Numbered from the stretch's first letter, positions 24,033-33,869 are shown. The stretch is 64,000 bases of DNA from F1-60-MAGs104 sp964355975 (GCA_964355975.1 CAYHFW010000010.1:1-64000), one strand, 5' to 3'. Numbers and translations: made by a program. Notes: a model not told the origin generated them from the letters alone.

Positions 24033-24776
24033 TCACTGGCCGCGAAAGCGCGAGACGAATGCGGCGTATTGCTCAGGGGTATCGATTCCCTGGGAGCGAG
24101 TCACTCCGTGGGCGACGGCGATCGCGTACCCGTGCTCGAGGACGCGCAGTTGTTCGAGTTGCTCAGTCTGCTCGAGAGGCGTGGGCGTGAGTGAAACAAA
24201 GGTGCGCAAAAACGCCTTTCGGTAGACATAAATGCCAATGTGCTTGAGGGGCGCAGCAGATGGATTGGGGTTGCGATCGCGGTTGTAGGGGACGAGCGAC
24301 CGGGTGAAGTACAAGGCGCGCCGATTGAGCGAGACGAGGCACTTCACGATGTTGGGGTTCGCGGCGTCCTCTCCCGGAGCGAATGGTGAGACGATCGTCG
24401 ACATCGAGGCGTCTGGGTCTGATTCGAGCGCTCTGATCGCAGCGTCGATGAGCTCTGGCTCAACTTCAGGTTCATCGCCTTGCACGTTGACGACGATGTC
24501 GGCTTCAATCTGTTCGACGGCTTGCGCGATCCGACTGGTTCCATTGGGATGGTCGCTGCGGGTCATGATGCACCGCGCACCGAATGCATTCGCTGCATCG
24601 CGAATCGACTCATCATCGGTGGCGATCACAACCGCGCTGACACGCGCGCACTGCGCGGCGCGCTCGAAGACATGTTGAATGAGTGGCTTGCCCGTTTCGC
24701 ATGCGAGCATCTTGCCAGGAAATCGAGACGAATTCATCCGCGCGGGGATCACTGCGACCACCCGTGGTGAACTCAC
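24033..24776 (-). CDS. kdsB: 3-deoxy-manno-octulosonate cytidylyltransferase
   Basis: A 247-aa enzyme activating Kdo as CMP-Kdo for lipopolysaccharide core synthesis. The nucleotidyltransferase start VVAVIPARMNSSRFPGK (about 6-22) is diagnostic. VQGDEPEV (about 98-105), KHIGIYVYRKAFL and a C-terminal GIDTPEQYAAF also fit. GTG 24776 overlaps the upstream TPR gene stop as GTGA, which fixes the start. Its presence implies an LPS-bearing outer membrane. No other Kdo gene is in the window. Confidence 0.95.
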   Translation of the reverse strand: MSSPRVVAVIPARMNSSRFPGKMLACETGKPLIQHVFERAAQCARVSAVVIATDDESIRDAANAFGARCIMTRSDHPNGTSRIAQAVEQIEADIVVNVQGDEPEVEPELIDAAIRALESDPDASMSTIVSPFAPGEDAANPNIVKCLVSLNRRALYFTRSLVPYNRDRNPNPSAAPLKHIGIYVYRKAFLRTFVSLTPTPLEQTEQLEQLRVLEHGYAIAVAHGVTRSQGIDTPEQYAAFVSRFRGQ

Positions 24777-26236
24777 GAGAGTTCCTTCACCAGCGCGTCG
24801 AGATCCTTTCGGCGTTGACGAATGTCGCGAAAACTGATGTCTTTGCGCAGGATTCCAGAGCAGATCTCGGCGGCATCCCGTGCATATTGGGCGCTCTTCT
24901 CGTTGCGTGCGAGTTCAATGAGCGAGAGCATGAAGTCATACCGAATGTCCTGTTCGCGCTCAGATTGCGTGACATCCATCGATGCAAGCGCGTCCTTGTA
25001 CTCGCCGATTGCTTCGGTGTGCCATCCTGAAACGGCGAAGCAACGGCCGAGCATGTGTGCAGCGGCGACACGCATTTTGGGCTCTTCTTTGGCGATCTGC
25101 AGGCATCCCATCGCTTCTTCGAAGTGGCCGAGGTCGAAGAGCACGCGCCCAAGTTCAGACTTGATTGCTCGGTCGGTTGGATAGACCGCAACGCGCTCGC
25201 GATATTCAGTGGCCTGCAATTCGAGCACGGCCTTGCGAATGCGCGCGAGATTCGCAACCGCTGCCTCGTTGGTGGGTGCGGCTTTGACCGCTTCTTCTGC
25301 CGCAGAGAGTTGCCGCCCTGCGCGCATCAGTTTGATGTCGCCGGCAGCCATCTTGAAGCGGTATTCCTTCGAGGTTTCGTACGCGGCGAGATAGACCCTG
25401 TACGCGAGCGATTCGTGTTCAGGCGTTCCCATGCGCCGCAAGGCGACGCAGTACTTCTGAACGAGATCGGGGCTTGTTGGATTCGCGTCGAAGTCGGCCT
25501 TCGTTCGTTCGAGATTGCGTTCTTCGGTGCCTGCGCTTCCTGTGATCGCATCTTTCTCGGCGAGTGCCTGCTGCTTCTCGAGGTCCTTCACGTTGGCGCG
25601 AAAGTTGCCGGGGCCACCTTCACGGTCGTATCCGCCCGCATCAATCGCACGCTGTGCAAGAATCTGCTTGAACTCTCGATCAAGTTGAATATCTGTGGGG
25701 TCGGCTTTGATCGCCTGTTCGACGCACAGTTTCGCCTCTTCCCAAGATCCGACGCCAATGAAAAGATCTTTGGCGCGCAGGAGCAGTTTCTTGTTCGGCT
25801 TGTCGCGCAGGGTGACCGAGAGCAGATTGAATACCTTCGGACCGACCCACGCGCCGAAAGAAGTTTGCTCTGCTTTGGACGCAGCCGTCATCATGTCGAG
25901 GGCGCGTTCAAGATTGTTGAGGTCGCGCATCCACAGCAACTCGGCGACTGCGAGGCGGTCGGTTGGAAGTGGACCTTCGAGCGGGCGAACCTCAGCGGCT
26001 GATGCTGGCTTGCCACCGCTTGCGTAAAAAGATTTCGCGCACGCGTACATCTCTTCGTGCACCATCAGGTCGGTGGGATCCCACTTCAGTGCGTTGGCGT
26101 AGTAGAAGAGCGCGACATCAAATGCAGATTGATCGCGCGCCTTCACCGCCCGTTCGATATAGGGTCGCGCCTTCTCTGGGGCAGCGACGAACTTGACCTC
26201 GCCGGCGGCATCTTTCTTTTTCCAAGGGAGAATCAC
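24773..26236 (-). CDS. TPR-repeat protein
   Basis: A 487-aa protein without signal peptide. Several tetratricopeptide-like helical pairs are visible, for example ALFYYANALKWDPTDLMVHE (about 42-61), CVEQAIKADPTDIQLDREF and LGHFEEAMGCLQIAKEEP. A Lys/Glu-rich linker lies near the middle. It is probably a cytoplasmic scaffold; partner unknown. GTG 26236 is chosen because the first recognisable helix begins soon after (PWKKKDAAGEV); the frame is open to 26305. Its stop overlaps kdsB by GTGA, so the two are co-transcribed. Confidence 0.75.
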   Translation of the reverse strand: MILPWKKKDAAGEVKFVAAPEKARPYIERAVKARDQSAFDVALFYYANALKWDPTDLMVHEEMYACAKSFYASGGKPASAAEVRPLEGPLPTDRLAVAELLWMRDLNNLERALDMMTAASKAEQTSFGAWVGPKVFNLLSVTLRDKPNKKLLLRAKDLFIGVGSWEEAKLCVEQAIKADPTDIQLDREFKQILAQRAIDAGGYDREGGPGNFRANVKDLEKQQALAEKDAITGSAGTEERNLERTKADFDANPTSPDLVQKYCVALRRMGTPEHESLAYRVYLAAYETSKEYRFKMAAGDIKLMRAGRQLSAAEEAVKAAPTNEAAVANLARIRKAVLELQATEYRERVAVYPTDRAIKSELGRVLFDLGHFEEAMGCLQIAKEEPKMRVAAAHMLGRCFAVSGWHTEAIGEYKDALASMDVTQSEREQDIRYDFMLSLIELARNEKSAQYARDAAEICSGILRKDISFRDIRQRRKDLDALVKELS

Positions 26237-26375
26237 TGTTGTTTGTCTCGTGTGGGGGCTGAGCCTTCGAAGAGTACTGCATCGGTTGCTCGTTCGCCGT
26301 GTCAACTCATCTTGCTGCCAAGTCGAACGATCGAGCCGAATCTAGATTAGCCTTGCCCTTTCAAAGTTGACTTCT

Positions 26376-26885
26376 ATGCGAAACCTCGTCATCCATCCTC
26401 ACTCTGTTTTACGTAAACGCGCCGAGCCCGTTGCGAAGATTGACGCATCGATCGAGGCGTTGGTGGGCGAGATGATCCAGATGATGCACGACGAGGGAGG
26501 CATTGGCCTTGCCGCACCACAAATTGGTGTCTCGAAGCGGATCTTTGTCACCGTGGGGGAGTCGGAAGATGGGGGCGATGAGCGAGTCTTTATCAACCCC
26601 AGATTCTTGGTGGTTGACGGGGTGCTCGTGGCGCAAGAAGAGGGCTGCCTGAGCTTGCCAGACATTCGCGGATCGGTGCGCCGCCAACCCCGCGCAATCA
26701 TCGAAGCGACGGCACTGAACGGCGAGCTTTTCACTCTCGAAAACGATGAACTGATGGCACGGTGTTGGCAGCACGAAGTCGACCACCTCGACGGGGTCTT
26801 GATCATCGACCGAATGTCACCGATCGATCGGCTCGTCAACCGCAAACGGCTTCGAGCCCTCGAGGCAGCGCAGGAGTCGGAGTGA
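26376..26885 (+). CDS. def: peptide deformylase
   Basis: A 169-aa metalloenzyme removing the formyl group from nascent proteins. All three motifs are present: GIGLAAPQIG (about 43-52), EGCLS (about 89-93) and QHEVDHLDG (about 131-139). These give the Cys and two His metal ligands and the catalytic Glu. ATG 26376 starts right at the domain. The stop overlaps the fmt start as GTGA; def and fmt are functional partners in the formylation cycle and often adjacent. It opens a long co-directional run to mraY. Confidence 0.97.
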   Translation: MRNLVIHPHSVLRKRAEPVAKIDASIEALVGEMIQMMHDEGGIGLAAPQIGVSKRIFVTVGESEDGGDERVFINPRFLVVDGVLVAQEEGCLSLPDIRGSVRRQPRAIIEATALNGELFTLENDELMARCWQHEVDHLDGVLIIDRMSPIDRLVNRKRLRALEAAQESE

Positions 26886-27898
26886 GCGGCGGGTGCAACG
26901 GGCCGTCTGGCGCGAGTCGCGTCGGGGTCGTACTTCTTGGGAGTGGCGCATTCTCAGTTGCATCATTTGAAGCACTGCGCGCACGCGGCGAACTGATCGG
27001 AATCGAGATTCGTCTCGTTGTTTCGCAGCCAGACCGACCTGCGGGTCGAGGTCGCGTTGAACAACCGACGCCGGTCAGCGCATGGGCAACCGCGCATGGA
27101 CTGCCGTTGCTGCGCACGGCCAACATCAATGATGTGGATGGACTCGCGAAGGTTCGATCGCTCGGCGCCGCGCTCTTTGTGGTCGTCGCGTTCGGGCAGA
27201 AACTTTCGCCAGAACTGCTTCAGGGGGTCGGCGCGATCAATCTGCACGGATCGCTGCTGCCAGCGTGGCGTGGTGCCGCACCGATCCAGCGATCGCTGAT
27301 GGCTGGCGATGCGAAAGTCGGCGTGAGCGTGATCGAAGTCGTCGAGAAGATGGATGCCGGCGGGGTCTTTGCGACTGCAGAAACCGAGCCAATTCAAGGG
27401 GAAACATCGGGGGAATTGCATGACCGACTCGCGCTGCTTGGGGTCGAGCCGCTCGTGCGTGTTGTTTCAAGTTGGGTTCGTGGCGAGCGGGCCGCGCTGC
27501 CCCAAGACGAGTCGCTCGTGACGCGCGCCCGAAAACTTTCACGCGTAGACGCGTGGGTCGACTTCACTCGCACTGCGGGCGAAGTGAGCGCGCGCATCAA
27601 CGGATTGAGTCCATGGCCAGGTGTTGATGCGATGGTCGCGACCCACCCAATTCGCATTCTTCGTGCGCGTGTCGCTGCGGTGAGCAGCAGTGTTGCGGAT
27701 CAGGTCGCGAGCAGCGCAGGAGAAATTCTCGCGGATGGATCGGTCGCGTGCGGAACGGGAGCGGTCGAACTTCTTGAAGTGCAGGCTCCTGGAAGTCGAG
27801 CCGTCACACTTGCGGCATTTCTTCACGGGCGGCGGCTCGCCGCGGGAGTGCACGTTGAGTCGTCGATGAAACTCGCGGCGGATGGCGGGGCACTCTGA
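26882..27898 (+). CDS. fmt: methionyl-tRNA formyltransferase
   Basis: A 338-aa enzyme formylating initiator Met-tRNA. The formyl_trans_N domain (about 15-205) has VVLLGSGAFSV at the start and NLHGSLLPAWRGAAPIQ, the 10-formyl-THF-binding signature (usually HxSLLPxxRG). The C-terminal OB-like domain follows. GTG 26882 overlaps the def stop as GTGA; the longer open frame reaches back into def. The stop overlaps the queA start as TGATG. Confidence 0.95.
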   Translation: MSGGCNGPSGASRVGVVLLGSGAFSVASFEALRARGELIGIEIRLVVSQPDRPAGRGRVEQPTPVSAWATAHGLPLLRTANINDVDGLAKVRSLGAALFVVVAFGQKLSPELLQGVGAINLHGSLLPAWRGAAPIQRSLMAGDAKVGVSVIEVVEKMDAGGVFATAETEPIQGETSGELHDRLALLGVEPLVRVVSSWVRGERAALPQDESLVTRARKLSRVDAWVDFTRTAGEVSARINGLSPWPGVDAMVATHPIRILRARVAAVSSSVADQVASSAGEILADGSVACGTGAVELLEVQAPGSRAVTLAAFLHGRRLAAGVHVESSMKLAADGGAL

Positions 27899-29052
27899 TG
27901 GCGTCGCTCTTGACACCACCCGATCTCGCAGCAAGTGAACTTGACTATCCCCTTGATGCGGCGTTGATCGCGACGCGTCCGGCCGATCCAAGAGATCAGG
28001 CGCGCATGCTCGTCTTTCACCGGGGCTCTGGACGGGTGGAGCACCGAAAAGTGGCTGATTTACCGGAGTATTTGCCTGCGCGCAGCGCGATGGTCGTCAA
28101 CGAAACGCGCGTCGCTCCGCTGCGGTTTGTGGGGGTGCGCGTCAGTGATGGGCGCGAGAGTGAGGGACTCTTCTTGGGGCGCGCTGCCGATGAGCGGTGG
28201 GTGGCGCTGGTGAAGGGGTCGAAAAAGTTTCATCCAGGAGATGTGCTCGAACTGCGCCCAGCGGTGGCGGGTGGTTCATCACCACCCGATCGAATCACAT
28301 TGCACTCGCGGCGTGAGATGCACTGGGAGGTCGAACTCACGCATGGCAGTGATGCGGCGCAGATGTGGGAGCGCTCGGGGCGTACGCCGTTGCCTCCGTA
28401 CATCTTGCAGGCGCGCAAGGCAGCGGGTGCGGAAGCAGCCGACGACTGCCAGGACCGCGTGCAATACCAAACGCTCTTTTCGCGTGCTTCTGAACTTCCG
28501 AGTTGCGCGGCTCCGACGGCGGGCTTGCATTTCACGAGCGAGTTGTTGTCGCGCATCGCTGCGCAGGGAGTCGAGCGCGTGGCGATCGAACTGCAAGTCG
28601 GCACGGGGACATTTCGCCCAGTCGATGCAGAGATGCTGAGCGCGCATCCAATGCACCATGAACATTGCCGAATGAGCGCCCGCAATGTGGTCGCGCTCTC
28701 AGCGATCAATCGCGATCTATCTCTTGTTGTAGGAACGACTTCTGTTCGGCTGCTCGAGAGCCTTCCAGTCGAGTTACCCCCACAGATCGTCGCTGCAGCG
28801 CGGGCGATGGTCGCAGCGGGAATGCCCGACGGCACGGTGATGGACTTTGTGACCAACATTCTGATTACCCCCGGATTCAAGTTTGCGTGGACCAACCGAC
28901 TGCTCACGAACTTTCATTTGCCGCGTTCGACGCTGCTCGCGTTAGTGGGTGCGCTCGTTGGGTTAGACCAGTTGAAAGAGCTCTACGCGCTCGCTCAAAG
29001 TGAGCGCTACAGGTTCTATTCATTTGGTGATGCAATGCTGCTTCAGCCTTGA
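27898..29052 (+). CDS. queA: S-adenosylmethionine:tRNA ribosyltransferase-isomerase
   Basis: A 384-aa enzyme adding the epoxycyclopentanediol ring from AdoMet to preQ1 in tRNA, the penultimate queuosine step. Conserved segments are FDYPLD-like LDYPLDAALIA near 15-25, MVVNETRVAPLR near 65-76, PTAGLHFT, ELQVGTGTFRPV and the C-terminal TNFHLPRSTLL. It contains an insertion around 115-125 (VAGGSSPPD), a common variation. ATG 27898 overlaps the fmt stop. About 46 bases separate it from murE. Confidence 0.96.
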   Translation: MASLLTPPDLAASELDYPLDAALIATRPADPRDQARMLVFHRGSGRVEHRKVADLPEYLPARSAMVVNETRVAPLRFVGVRVSDGRESEGLFLGRAADERWVALVKGSKKFHPGDVLELRPAVAGGSSPPDRITLHSRREMHWEVELTHGSDAAQMWERSGRTPLPPYILQARKAAGAEAADDCQDRVQYQTLFSRASELPSCAAPTAGLHFTSELLSRIAAQGVERVAIELQVGTGTFRPVDAEMLSAHPMHHEHCRMSARNVVALSAINRDLSLVVGTTSVRLLESLPVELPPQIVAAARAMVAAGMPDGTVMDFVTNILITPGFKFAWTNRLLTNFHLPRSTLLALVGALVGLDQLKELYALAQSERYRFYSFGDAMLLQP

Positions 29053-29098
29053 AGCGCAACGATCAGAAATGCCGATAATGGGGGGTGCGGATTCGTGC

Positions 29099-30622
29099 AT
29101 GAAGTTGTCTCAACTTATCGCCAATGTGGACGGCGTCTCGGTCTTGCGTTCGGGTGATCCGACAGTGCTTTCTGTCACGGATGACTCGCGGCAAGTCGCG
29201 CCTGCGACGCTGTTCATCGCACGCAGCGGAAGCAAAGGGGACGGGGCCAACTACATCGCAGACGCGGTCGCGCGCGGAGCGGTCGCACTCTGCATTGACG
29301 CCGCGGTTGATGTCGAGCGCGCGCGTGCGGCGTGTGGAGTGCGCCAAGACGTCGCGATCATCGTTGCCAAAGATGCCAACCGTGCCGCAACGGCCCTCGC
29401 GCAGTCTTTTCACGGATTTCCGAGTCGCGCGATGCGTGTGATTGGCATCACAGGCACGAACGGAAAGACCACAATTGCATTCCTTGCGCACCACCTCATC
29501 AACCAATTTGGCGCAAAGTGTGGGCTGCTCGGCACGGTGCTCACCGATGATGGCGCGACGCGCGAACCGGCAGAACTCACCACTCCTGGTGGCACAGAAC
29601 TCGCAGCACTCTTCGCGCGCATGGTGCGAAACCAATGCACGTGCGCGGTGATGGAAGTCTCAAGTCACGCGCTCGATCAAGGACGCGTCGATGGCATCAA
29701 TTTCGCCGCGGCCGTCTTCACAAATCTCACAGGTGATCACCTCGATTACCACCAGACCATGCATGCCTACGGTGAGGCGAAGGCGAAGTTCTTTCGCACC
29801 CTCGAGGCTGGAAGTTGCGCGGTGGTGAACGCTGATGACAGCGCATACGAACAGATGGTGCGGGGTTGTGGTGCGCGCGTCTTGCGATGCAGCGCAGGCG
29901 ACACGAGAGCCGAGTGCTTTGTTGAAGTGAAGCGCCTCGCATTGAGTGGCATGCGCCTGCGGTTGCGCGGCCCGTGGGGTGATCTTGAAGTCGACCTTGC
30001 AGCCATTGGACGGCACAACGCGATGAATGCGCTGCAGGCTGCGGCGGCAGCGTGGAGTGTTGGAGTTGACGCGGATGCGCTCGCGCGTGGGTTCGCAGGT
30101 GCTGCGTCTCCTCCGGGGCGGCTTGAACTCGTGACAACTGCCAAGAGTCCATTCGCTGTGCTTGTTGATTACGCGCATACCGATGATGCGCTGCTGAATG
30201 TGCTCACGGCAGTGCGTCCCGTGGTGAGCGATGGACGATTGATCGTGGTCTTTGGCTGCGGCGGCGACCGCGACCGAACGAAGCGTCCGCGCATGGCGCA
30301 CACCGCCGCGACGCATGCCGATCATGTGATCATCACGAGCGACAATCCAAGAACCGAATCGGCGCAAGCGATTATTGACGAGATTCGTACGGGGATTCGT
30401 GCGGATTGCGCCGCAACCGTCGAGCAGCAGTGCGACCGAGCGACGGCCATTCGCAGCGCGATCGAGATGGCGCGCGCGGGAGACCTCGTCTTGATCGCGG
30501 GCAAGGGACACGAGGATTACCAAATCATCGGAAAGCAAAAGTTTCCGTTCGACGATCGCATCGAGGCGCGCAAGGCGCTTGCGGCGCGATCGACGCGGAC
30601 TATTCAAGGAGTTTCAACATGA
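29099..30622 (+). CDS. murE: UDP-MurNAc-L-Ala-D-Glu:meso-diaminopimelate ligase
   Basis: A 507-aa Mur ligase adding the third residue of the peptidoglycan stem. The ATP-binding GTNGKTT is at 119-125. The specificity motif DNPR is at 415-418, the signature for meso-diaminopimelate rather than lysine. A GHEDY segment near the C-terminus is also typical. ATG 29099 is chosen because the domain start MKLSQLI fits and a GGGGGGTG tract lies upstream; in-frame ATGs further up (29000, 29069) fall in the queA end. It overlaps murF by ATGA. Confidence 0.96.
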   Translation: MKLSQLIANVDGVSVLRSGDPTVLSVTDDSRQVAPATLFIARSGSKGDGANYIADAVARGAVALCIDAAVDVERARAACGVRQDVAIIVAKDANRAATALAQSFHGFPSRAMRVIGITGTNGKTTIAFLAHHLINQFGAKCGLLGTVLTDDGATREPAELTTPGGTELAALFARMVRNQCTCAVMEVSSHALDQGRVDGINFAAAVFTNLTGDHLDYHQTMHAYGEAKAKFFRTLEAGSCAVVNADDSAYEQMVRGCGARVLRCSAGDTRAECFVEVKRLALSGMRLRLRGPWGDLEVDLAAIGRHNAMNALQAAAAAWSVGVDADALARGFAGAASPPGRLELVTTAKSPFAVLVDYAHTDDALLNVLTAVRPVVSDGRLIVVFGCGGDRDRTKRPRMAHTAATHADHVIITSDNPRTESAQAIIDEIRTGIRADCAATVEQQCDRATAIRSAIEMARAGDLVLIAGKGHEDYQIIGKQKFPFDDRIEARKALAARSTRTIQGVST

Positions 30623-32076
30623 CGTCTGAGGCTGTGTGCGCCGATCGTGCTTTCATGACACCCGAAGAATTGCGCGTGGCGGTCGGCGGAACGTGGGCGG
30701 TCGCGCCTGCATCGTCGCGCCCAACGCGTGGTGTCGGCACCGACACGCGGTGTGATCTCTCGGAGCGTGTGTTCTTTGCATTGCACGGCGATCGCCACGA
30801 TGCGCACGACCACTTGCTCGAGGCGGTACGCGCGGGGGCACGCATCCTCGTGGTCGAAGAGTCGAAGTGGCGCTGCATTCGATTGACCACGACCCAGCCA
30901 TGTGCGGTGCTCGTTGTGCGCGAGACGCGCGCGGCGCTTCAGGCCGCTGCTGCTGCTTGGCGCGCAATGCTCGCCGGCACGCGCGTCGTTGGAATCACGG
31001 GCAGCGCAGGAAAGACCACGACACGCAGACTCATCGAGGGGGTGCTTGCGACGAAGTTTCGTGGAAGCGCGAGTCCGAAGAGTTTTAACAACGACATCGG
31101 CGTTCCAATCACGCTCTGCGGAGGACACCGCGGCGACGACTATCTCTTGGCTGAGATCGGGATGAATGCACCGGGTGAAATCGCGATGCTCAGCGCACTC
31201 GCACGCCCCGATGTCGCGGTGGTGACGATGGTTGGTCGCGCACATCTCGAAGGGCTTGGATCGGTCGACGCAATCATGCGCGAAAAATTCGCGCTCGTTT
31301 CGGCGCTCTCGGCGGGTGGTCTCGCTGTTGTGCGCGGCGACAATTCAATGCTGGACGCCGCACTCGACGGCGCACTGCCGGAGGGAGTGCGTGTGATTCG
31401 GTTCGGTGAAGGAGTGATGAATCATGTGCGATTGCGTCGGCGTGCCGCGCGCGCGGGCGGCGGGCAGCAGCTCGAGATTGAGGCGTGCGGCCGCAATTTC
31501 ACGGTTGAGTTGTCGCTCGAAGGAGCACACAACGCGATGAACGCGCTCGCGGCGATCGCCATCGGCATCGACAGCGGCCTGACGGATGAGCAGATTTCGC
31601 GTGGACTCGCAAGCGTGCGCCCAAGCGAGATGCGTTTCGTTCGCCAACAGTGTGGCGATCTCACGATCTACAACGATGCGTACAACGCGAACCCCGATGC
31701 AGTGCTCGCAGCACTCTCAACATTCACAGAACTCGTTGGGTGCACCCAGCGCCGGGTGGTTGTGCTCGGCGACATGCTCGAACTTGGCGCGCAAGCACCA
31801 GCGTTGCACGCAGAGATTGGAAGGGCGGTTGCGCGCGGCGTCGGCGGAAGTGCCCCCGATCTCGCGATCTTCGTCGGCCCACTCGCGGCACATGCAGCAG
31901 AAGCGTGTCGCAGCGCGGGTGGATGCAAAGTCGTGCAAGTTGCAGAACTCAACCCACTTGGTGTCACTCGAGTCGTGAGCGAGTTCATGACGGGCGATGC
32001 GATCCTGTTGAAGGGATCGCGCGGTGCGGCGCTCGAGCGATTACTCGCCTCTCTGCAAGAGCGACTGGCTGCCTAA
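30619..32076 (+). CDS. murF: UDP-MurNAc-tripeptide:D-Ala-D-Ala ligase
   Basis: A 485-aa Mur ligase that adds D-Ala-D-Ala to complete the UDP-MurNAc-pentapeptide. GSAGKTT at 128-134 is the P-loop. SFNNDIGVPITL (the MurF-specific NN.xGxPxxL motif), EIGMNAPGEI and IYNDAYNANPDA are all present. AAGGAG lies 8 bases upstream of ATG 30619, which overlaps the murE stop. The stop overlaps the mraY start (TAATG). Confidence 0.96.
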   Translation: MTSEAVCADRAFMTPEELRVAVGGTWAVAPASSRPTRGVGTDTRCDLSERVFFALHGDRHDAHDHLLEAVRAGARILVVEESKWRCIRLTTTQPCAVLVVRETRAALQAAAAAWRAMLAGTRVVGITGSAGKTTTRRLIEGVLATKFRGSASPKSFNNDIGVPITLCGGHRGDDYLLAEIGMNAPGEIAMLSALARPDVAVVTMVGRAHLEGLGSVDAIMREKFALVSALSAGGLAVVRGDNSMLDAALDGALPEGVRVIRFGEGVMNHVRLRRRAARAGGGQQLEIEACGRNFTVELSLEGAHNAMNALAAIAIGIDSGLTDEQISRGLASVRPSEMRFVRQQCGDLTIYNDAYNANPDAVLAALSTFTELVGCTQRRVVVLGDMLELGAQAPALHAEIGRAVARGVGGSAPDLAIFVGPLAAHAAEACRSAGGCKVVQVAELNPLGVTRVVSEFMTGDAILLKGSRGAALERLLASLQERLAA

Positions 32077-33278
32077 TGCTCTACAACCTCACAGTCGCAG
32101 CGCAGAGTTGGCTCGACGATCGCGGGCTTTCGTGGCTGGTGATGGTGATGTATCAGCTCGAGTTTCGCGCGCTCTTTGCAGCTTTGCTCGCCTTTGTGCT
32201 CGTGCTCTCGTTCGGGCCGCGCATCATTCACTGGCTCGCACAACGAAAAATCGGCGACACTCCTGAGTTCGGCAATGACGGCGTCAATCAACTGATGCAG
32301 AGTCGCGCTGGCACCCCAACGATGGGTGGCATCATCATCTTGGGAGCGCTCCTCGTGAGCACGGTGTTGCTCAGCGATGTGATCCACAGTCGATACATCC
32401 ACCTCGGAATCATCGTGGTGATCTGGTTGGGATTGGTGGGGGGGTTCGATGACTGGTTGAAACTCACGCAGAGTCGACGTTCTCCTGGCACGCGCGATGG
32501 GCTTGTCGCATGGGAAAAACTGCTCTTTCAACTCGGGCTCGGACTCGTGGTTGGGTTCTTTCTCTATCGAGCGAGCGGTCTCGACGACGCGCATGTGTTG
32601 AACCTTCCATTTCAACGCACATACCTTCCAACCCCTTCGATTGAGACAATCATTCAGCCTCCAGCAATCGCGAGTGGAGTCATCGTGCTTGGCATTGGGC
32701 TCTTCACGCTCTTGGCGACGCTGTGGATCGCTGGCGTTTCAAATGCGGTGAACATCACCGATGGAATGGATGGTCTTGCGACTGGAACACTCGTCATCGC
32801 GAGTCTCGCAATGATGGCGCTTGTGTGGATTGGCGGGAGCCCACGCGCGGCGTACTTCTTGATGGTTCCGAGCGTTGTTGGAACCGGCGAATTGATGGTG
32901 ATGGCGGGGGCGATGGCGGGAGCGTGCCTTGGATTTCTCTGGTTCAACTGCAGTCCTGCGCGCATTTTCATGGGAGACACGGGCAGCCTCGCACTGGGCG
33001 GATTGCTCGCGTACATGGCGATTGCCGTGCGTCAAGAGTTGCTGCTCATCCTGATTGGTGGAATCTTCTTTCTGGAAATGGGAAGCGTGATGGCGCAAGT
33101 CTCATGGTTCAAGTGGACGCGCCGAAAGTATGGCGAGGGACGGCGCATCTTTCGGTGCACTCCGATTCATCATCATTTTCACCTCGGTGGATGGAAAGAG
33201 CAGCAGGTCGTCGTGCGATTCTGGTTGATCACCGTCGTGCTCACGATGGTCGCACTGGTCAGCCTGAAACTGCGCTGA
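32076..33278 (+). CDS. mraY: phospho-MurNAc-pentapeptide translocase MraY
   Basis: A 400-aa integral membrane enzyme making lipid I from UDP-MurNAc-pentapeptide and undecaprenyl phosphate. About ten transmembrane segments. Catalytic and signature residues are visible: GGFDDWLK (FxDDxxK-type), NITDGMDGLATG, FMGDTGSLALGG and the His-rich PIHHHFH. Length is near the upper range because of a loop insertion around 175-200. ATG 32076 overlaps the murF stop. It ends the def-to-mraY run; murD/ftsW/murG are not in this window. Confidence 0.96.
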   Translation: MLYNLTVAAQSWLDDRGLSWLVMVMYQLEFRALFAALLAFVLVLSFGPRIIHWLAQRKIGDTPEFGNDGVNQLMQSRAGTPTMGGIIILGALLVSTVLLSDVIHSRYIHLGIIVVIWLGLVGGFDDWLKLTQSRRSPGTRDGLVAWEKLLFQLGLGLVVGFFLYRASGLDDAHVLNLPFQRTYLPTPSIETIIQPPAIASGVIVLGIGLFTLLATLWIAGVSNAVNITDGMDGLATGTLVIASLAMMALVWIGGSPRAAYFLMVPSVVGTGELMVMAGAMAGACLGFLWFNCSPARIFMGDTGSLALGGLLAYMAIAVRQELLLILIGGIFFLEMGSVMAQVSWFKWTRRKYGEGRRIFRCTPIHHHFHLGGWKEQQVVVRFWLITVVLTMVALVSLKLR

Positions 33279-33283
33279 ACAAA

Positions 33284-33847
33284 TCAGTCGCCGTGCAACT
33301 GTCGCAGTCGGGGAGAGAGTCGCAGCACCAGTTGCACGCGTTCAAACTCGCGCACCCATTCGCCAAGCACCGTCGCACGCTCGTCCGCCGGCGCAAGCAC
33401 ATGTGGAAGGGGGCACGCTGCGCCGAGTTGGGTGGCAGCGATCATGCGGTAGCGGCTGAGTGTGCGATCCCCCAGCAGATGCACGAACTCAAACTCTTCA
33501 CTGAGCCACAAGAGTGTCGGCACGCGATTGCCCCCAGCGATGCGCACTTCATCCGCAAGGTCGAGGTGCGCGTCGCGGTCGAGAAACACAAGGTCGATGC
33601 AGGTGCTCGCGCGCGCAATGAGGTCGAGCATCGGGCACTGCACCGCACAATCACCACACCAGAGTCCACTGAGGCAAATCACAGGCATGCGCCGTGTGAA
33701 TGAAGCGAGAAGCGACTGATCGTCTGGTGCGAGTTGCATCGTCGCACCCTGTCGAATCCAGTGTTCGGCATGGGATGGGCTCGTGGCGAGGTAGGCGGCG
33801 TAGGAGAGTCCCTGCGCATGTTTGGATTGAAGGAAGGCGGCGTCCAT
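33284..33847 (-). CDS. thioredoxin-family protein
   Basis: A 187-aa protein with a thioredoxin fold in its central part (about 50-150). The redox motif WCGDC is near 64-68 in ICLSGLWCGDCAVQCPML, and a cis-Pro region NRVPTLLWL follows. A further Cys lies next to the motif (AVQC). No signal peptide, so probably cytoplasmic. ATG 33847 is chosen (GTG 33850 is equally possible); the longer frame to 33901 lies inside the tolC end. It follows the TolC gene by 22 bases and is probably co-transcribed. Its substrate is unknown. Confidence 0.8.
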   Translation of the reverse strand: MDAAFLQSKHAQGLSYAAYLATSPSHAEHWIRQGATMQLAPDDQSLLASFTRRMPVICLSGLWCGDCAVQCPMLDLIARASTCIDLVFLDRDAHLDLADEVRIAGGNRVPTLLWLSEEFEFVHLLGDRTLSRYRMIAATQLGAACPLPHVLAPADERATVLGEWVREFERVQLVLRLSPRLRQLHGD

Positions 33848-33869
33848 CACAATGTCGCTGCTTGGAAGG

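Noticed and set aside
29660..30607. 315-aa minus-strand ORF opposite murE
   Set aside because: Fully antisense to murE with atypical Arg/His-rich composition; shadow frame.
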